A stretch of DNA of 9,912 nucleotides, from assembly GCA_023248365.1 (NCBI GenBank), contig JAHFER010000040.1:1-9912 (forward strand). The letters run 5' to 3'. The position numbers and the translations under genes were made by a program. The stretch comes from Nitrospirota bacterium (GTDB taxonomy: Bacteria > Nitrospirota > 9FT-COMBO-42-15 > HDB-SIOI813). Numbering within the stretch: position 1 is the stretch's first letter; the number at the start of each line of letters is the position of its first letter. Positions 7,581 through 9,912 of the stretch are shown here, piece after piece. Below the pieces are notes generated by a model that made no database searches, was not told the origin of the DNA, and saw only the letters and a program-made list of their open reading frames with translations.

Positions 7581-7596
7581 AGCAAGATTAGTGCCA
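7581..7596 (-). promoter_or_regulatory. Sigma-54 (RpoN) -24/-12 promoter for the signalling operon
   Basis: The minus strand reads TGGCAC, five bases (TAATC), then TTGCT. This matches the sigma-54 consensus TGGCAC-N5-TTGC at every consensus base, with the obligatory 10-nt spacing between GG and GC. The predicted transcription start is near 7570, giving an untranslated leader of about 90 nt before the diguanylate cyclase ATG at 7477. It lies in the correct intergenic region and orientation. Sigma-54 promoters need an AAA+ activator, which is not encoded in this window. Confidence 0.72.
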
Positions 7597-7605
7597 TAAC
7601 ACTTA

Positions 7606-7635
7606 TTGACAAATTATATTAAGATAGCCTAAAGT
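7606..7635 (+). promoter_or_regulatory. Sigma-70-like promoter candidate for hemE
   Basis: A perfect -35 hexamer TTGACA (7606-7611) is followed after 18 bp by TAAAGT (7630-7635), a 4/6 match to TATAAT. Transcription would begin near 7642, leaving a leader of about 70 nt to the preferred hemE start. The -10 is weak, and other AT-rich hexamers nearby could serve instead. Confidence 0.45.
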
Positions 7636-7652
7636 ATTTTAAAGATAAAATA
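7635..7652. repeat. 18-bp AT-rich inverted repeat, possible operator
   Basis: TATTTTA and TAAAATA are perfect 7-bp reverse complements separated by AAGA. The palindrome begins at the end of the candidate hemE -10 and covers its predicted start site. It also lies about 65-80 bp upstream of the predicted sigma-54 start, so it could be an operator for hemE, an activator site for the operon, or chance in AT-rich DNA. Confidence 0.35.
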
Positions 7653-7711
7653 GTGAATAATCAATGGCCAAATGATAATAACAAAAATAAACATTTTAAA
7701 TGGAGAACATG

Positions 7712-8773
7712 ATGCTGAAGAATGATAGCTTTTTAAAGGCCTGCCGTAAGGAACACGTTGATTTTACGCCAATATGGATTATGAGGCAGGCGGGCCGCTA
7801 TATGAAAGAGTACAGGGCAATAAGGGAGAAGGTAGATTTTCTGACAATGTGTAAGACGCCGGATCTTGTGGCTGAGGTGACACTCCAGCCGGTTGATATA
7901 CTCGGTGTAGATGCAGCTATTATGTTCTCAGACATTTTGATCCCGGTTGAGGCTATGGGTATGAAGGTCACTTTTACAGAGAAGAAGGGGCCTGCCTTTG
8001 CTAATCCGGTGAGGTCAGAATCAGGGGCTGAACAGCTTGATATTCTTGATTATTCTAAGTCTGAGGAGAAGATGCCCTTTATAAGGGAGGCGATAAAGCT
8101 TATTCTGCAATCTCTTGATAACAGGGTTCCGCTGATAGGTTTTGCCGGGGCGCCATTTACACTGGCGACATATATGATCGAAGGTGAAACGAGCAGGAAC
8201 TTTTCCTGGATAAAGCGTGTAATGTATACACAACCACCCTTTTTGCATAACCTGCTGGATAAAATTGCTACAGTTGTTACCCACTACCTGCAATTGCAGA
8301 TAGATTCCGGTGTCCATGCAGTACAATTATTCGATACATGGGCAGGTTATCTTTCACCTGATGATTATAAAGAATTTGCCCTGCCTTATGTGCAAAAAGT
8401 TCTTAACGGCCTCAATAAGAAGGGCTGTCCGGTAATACTTTTTGCAAACGGGGTGAGCAGTATTTTAGAACATATGAGCAGTGCCTCTCCTGATGTTATA
8501 GGGCTTGACTGGAGAGTAGATATAGGAGATGCCAGGAAGAGGGTTGGCGATAATGTGGCGCTTCAGGGGAATTTAGACCCGTGTGTGCTTTATGCTGAAC
8601 CACCTGTAATAAAAAAATATGTAAAGGATATTCTAAGGAAACACGGCCCGGGTCCGGGACATATCTTCAATCTCGGTCATGGTATACTTCCGGACACTCC
8701 GGTTGAACATGCTAAGGCACTCGTGGAGATAGTGCATGAGTTGAGCAGTAAGCATGTAATAGGTGATGAGTAA
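7712..8773 (+). CDS. hemE: Uroporphyrinogen decarboxylase
   Basis: A cytoplasmic enzyme that decarboxylates the four acetate side chains of uroporphyrinogen III to give coproporphyrinogen III in heme synthesis. The 353-residue length is normal for the family. Signature segments are present in order: PIWIMRQAGRY (R25, substrate-binding loop), the conserved FSDIL (D74, the key pyrrole-binding aspartate), GFAGAPFTLATYMIEG (Y154), the DTWAGYLSP region, and FNLGHGI (H323). Three ATGs are possible (7700, 7709, 7712). I chose 7712 because GGAG at 7702-7705 lies 6 nt before it and because the resulting N-terminus matches known HemE proteins; 7700 has no Shine-Dalgarno and would add four residues. The stop codon sits inside a heptamer repeat. 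hemN follows after 96 bp on the same strand, so the two are probably co-transcribed. Confidence 0.97.
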   Translation: MLKNDSFLKACRKEHVDFTPIWIMRQAGRYMKEYRAIREKVDFLTMCKTPDLVAEVTLQPVDILGVDAAIMFSDILIPVEAMGMKVTFTEKKGPAFANPVRSESGAEQLDILDYSKSEEKMPFIREAIKLILQSLDNRVPLIGFAGAPFTLATYMIEGETSRNFSWIKRVMYTQPPFLHNLLDKIATVVTHYLQLQIDSGVHAVQLFDTWAGYLSPDDYKEFALPYVQKVLNGLNKKGCPVILFANGVSSILEHMSSASPDVIGLDWRVDIGDARKRVGDNVALQGNLDPCVLYAEPPVIKKYVKDILRKHGPGPGHIFNLGHGILPDTPVEHAKALVEIVHELSSKHVIGDE

Positions 8774-8799
8774 TGGGTAATGTGTGATGGGGTGATGAA
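8764..8799. repeat. Phased heptamer tandem repeat (TRATGDG) overlapping the hemE 3' end
   Basis: Four successive 7-bp units start at 8764, 8771, 8778 and 8785: TGATGAG, TAATGGG, TAATGTG, TGATGGG. A fifth TGATGAA begins at 8793, one base out of phase. The first unit encodes the end of HemE and the second contains its TAA stop. Confidence 0.7.
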
Positions 8800-8803
8800 A
8801 ATT

Positions 8804-8824
8804 CCCTCCCCTTCAAGGGGAGGG
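8804..8824. repeat. GC-rich perfect inverted repeat (hairpin) in the hemE-hemN gap
   Basis: Arms CCCTCCCCTT and AAGGGGAGGG are exact reverse complements around one central C, so an 8-bp stem with a 5-nt TTCAA loop is likely in RNA. No T-tract follows on the plus strand, so it is not a classical terminator for hemE. It resembles intergenic repeat hairpins dispersed in many environmental bacterial genomes. Confidence 0.6.
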
Positions 8825-8865
8825 TCAGGCCTGCCCTGAGTGTAGTCGAAGGGGTGGGGATGGGG
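8825..8865. repeat. Dispersed-repeat-like segment with G-tracts before hemN
   Basis: The core CCCTGAG...GTCGAAGGG (8834-8853) resembles the short intergenic repeat family with a CCTGAGC...GTCGAAGG signature seen in many bacterial genomes; family assignment is from memory. It is followed by three G4 tracts (8851-8854, 8856-8859, 8862-8865). The last lies 4 nt before the hemN ATG and is the only Shine-Dalgarno-like sequence there. Confidence 0.5.
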
Positions 8866-8869
8866 TATT

Positions 8870-9912
8870 ATGAGCACTGATAACAAAACAGAAAAAATGA
8901 CCATCAGCGTTGAGACGCTGCTTAAATATGATAAACCAGGGCCAAGGTATACAAGTTATCCCACAGCGCCTGTATGGGCAGAGGATTTTGGACCGGACAA
9001 ATTTAAACAAGAAGTTATTAAGACAAATAGCGGAAAAGGGCTTGCCCCTCTATCTTTATATTTTCATTTACCATTCTGTTTCTCCCTCTGTTTTTACTGC
9101 GGATGTAATTCCATAATTACAAAGGACAGAAGCAGTTCCTCAGGTTATCTGTCGTACATTAAGAAAGAGATTGAGACTATCGCGCAGTATATTAGCAAGG
9201 ATCGAAAGGTGGTTCAGCTCCACTGGGGCGGAGGAAGCCCTGATTTTCTCAGGCCCGCAGAGATGGAGGCGCTCTACTCCATGATAACCAGCCGCTTCAC
9301 TATCAGTGATGACGCAGAGATTGGTGTTGAGCTGGATCCCAGGGAGACCACATCTGCACATGTTAAGGCGCTAAAAGGCCTCGGTTTTAACCGTATAAGT
9401 ATGGGGGTTCAGGACTTTGATCCTATTGTACAGAAGGCGGTAAACAGGATGCAGCCGGAGGCCATGACGAGGAGATTGGTAGACTGGTGCAGAGAACTCG
9501 GATTTTACAGTGTTAATATTGATCTTATATACGGCCTTCCAAACCAGACTATTGCTTCCTTTAAAAAGACTATTGATAAGATTATAGAGATTAGTCCTGA
9601 TAGAATTGCAGTCTTCAACTATGCCCATGTACCCTGGATGAAGAAACATCAGAAGATGATTAAGGAATGGATGCTTCCCACAGGAAAGGAGAAACTGGAG
9701 ATTTTGAAGATGGCGATTGAGAGCTTTACTGAATCAGGATATGTCTATATAGGTATGGACCATTTTGCAAAGCCTGAGAATGAGTTGAATATCGCCCAAA
9801 AGGAAAAGACCCTCTATAGAAATTTTCAGGGATACACAACAAAGGCCGGGTGTGACCTGTATGGTTTTGGAATTACCTCAATCAGCATGGTGGGTAACTG
9901 TTACGGACAAAA
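8870..9912 (+). CDS. hemN: Oxygen-independent coproporphyrinogen III oxidase (3' end outside window)
   Basis: A radical-SAM enzyme that converts coproporphyrinogen III to protoporphyrinogen IX without oxygen, the step after HemE. The frame is open from ATG 8870 to the window end; 347 residues are visible of about 457 in E. coli HemN. The N-terminal LLKYDKPGPRYTSYPTAP segment is specific to true HemN and argues against HemW. The iron-sulfur motif CxxxCxxCxC has C70, C74, C77 and C79, matching HemN rather than generic radical-SAM proteins. HWGGGSP (118-124) is the SAM-binding glycine motif, followed by GVELDPRE, RISMGVQDFD and NIDLIYGLP in the usual order. The next in-frame ATG (codon 10) lacks a Shine-Dalgarno; the chosen start has GGGG 4 nt upstream, supplied by the repeat. 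Use of this enzyme suits an anaerobic or microaerobic lifestyle. Confidence 0.96.
   Translation, partial: MSTDNKTEKMTISVETLLKYDKPGPRYTSYPTAPVWAEDFGPDKFKQEVIKTNSGKGLAPLSLYFHLPFCFSLCFYCGCNSIITKDRSSSSGYLSYIKKEIETIAQYISKDRKVVQLHWGGGSPDFLRPAEMEALYSMITSRFTISDDAEIGVELDPRETTSAHVKALKGLGFNRISMGVQDFDPIVQKAVNRMQPEAMTRRLVDWCRELGFYSVNIDLIYGLPNQTIASFKKTIDKIIEISPDRIAVFNYAHVPWMKKHQKMIKEWMLPTGKEKLEILKMAIESFTESGYVYIGMDHFAKPENELNIAQKEKTLYRNFQGYTTKAGCDLYGFGITSISMVGNCYGQ

Larger units (their letters stand above)
7478..7699. promoter_or_regulatory. Divergent control region between the signalling operon and hemE
   Basis: An AT-rich stretch of about 220 bp with no convincing ORF separates the divergent diguanylate cyclase and hemE genes. 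It contains a sigma-54-type element facing left, a sigma-70-type element facing right, and an AT-rich palindrome; each is listed separately. The octamer TTAAGATA occurs twice (7570-7577 and 7619-7626), with a near copy TTAAAGATA at 7639-7647. These may be binding sites or simple AT-rich coincidence. Confidence 0.7.

Noticed and set aside
7668..7682. Possible Fur-box half (ATGATAAT) upstream of hemE
   Set aside because: Only one half of the consensus is present and the region is AT-rich, so a chance match is likely.
8804..8830. Rho-independent terminator after hemE
   Set aside because: The hairpin is strong but is followed by TCAGGCC rather than a T-tract on the plus strand, and hemN lies just downstream in the same direction.
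8677..8904. A 75-codon minus-strand open frame between hemE and hemN
   Set aside because: Its translation is the reverse complement of the heptamer and hairpin repeats plus the hemE end, a pattern typical of spurious repeat-encoded ORFs.

Overview
The window (AT-leaning, compact, Gram-negative style) looks like a chromosomal segment of an anaerobic or facultative bacterium. Clues are an oxygen-independent HemN, an exported DsbA-like protein with an N-terminal signal peptide, a sigma-54-type promoter, and a dense multi-domain GAF/PAS/GGDEF/HD-GYP signalling operon. Nitrospirota or a deltaproteobacterial lineage fits this style, but that is inference; the window has no rRNA to settle it. I see no tRNA, CRISPR array, insertion sequence or phage gene.

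Layout. Positions 1-313 (+) hold the C-terminal end of ftsY. It converges, with a 9-bp gap, on a five-gene minus-strand unit read from 7477 down to 323: (1) a PocR-GAF-GAF-GGDEF diguanylate cyclase; (2) a soluble histidine kinase with intact ATP-binding boxes; (3) a second, larger kinase (receiver-like N-terminus, GAF, PAS, HisKA, HATPase) whose ATP-lid glycines are lost; (4) a REC-HD-GYP response regulator; (5) a DsbA-like exported thioredoxin-fold protein with an N-terminal coiled coil. Genes 1/2 overlap by 14 bp, 2/3 by 4 bp, and 4/5 are 2 bp apart, so this is almost certainly one operon. Three of its five start codons are TTG or GTG, each with a supporting Shine-Dalgarno sequence. Positions 7478-7699 form a divergent control region. 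It carries a near-perfect sigma-54 -24/-12 element facing the operon, a sigma-70-like element facing hemE, and an 18-bp AT-rich palindrome between them.

On the plus strand follow hemE (uroporphyrinogen decarboxylase) and hemN (oxygen-independent coproporphyrinogen III oxidase, cut by the window end), consecutive steps of protoporphyrin synthesis. The roughly 100 bp between them is almost entirely repeat: phased heptamers that contain the hemE stop codon, a GC-rich hairpin, a dispersed-repeat-like segment, and G-tracts that also serve as the only ribosome-binding sequence for hemN.

How the genes work together. The operon encodes both a c-di-GMP synthase (gene 1) and a probable phosphorylation-controlled c-di-GMP hydrolase (gene 4), with two kinases between them. 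The simplest reading is a self-contained module in which small-molecule or redox sensing (PocR, GAF, PAS) sets c-di-GMP level. The degenerate kinase would act as a regulatory partner or phosphatase rather than an ordinary kinase. Its most distinctive features are this pseudokinase-like partner and the sigma-54-type promoter.
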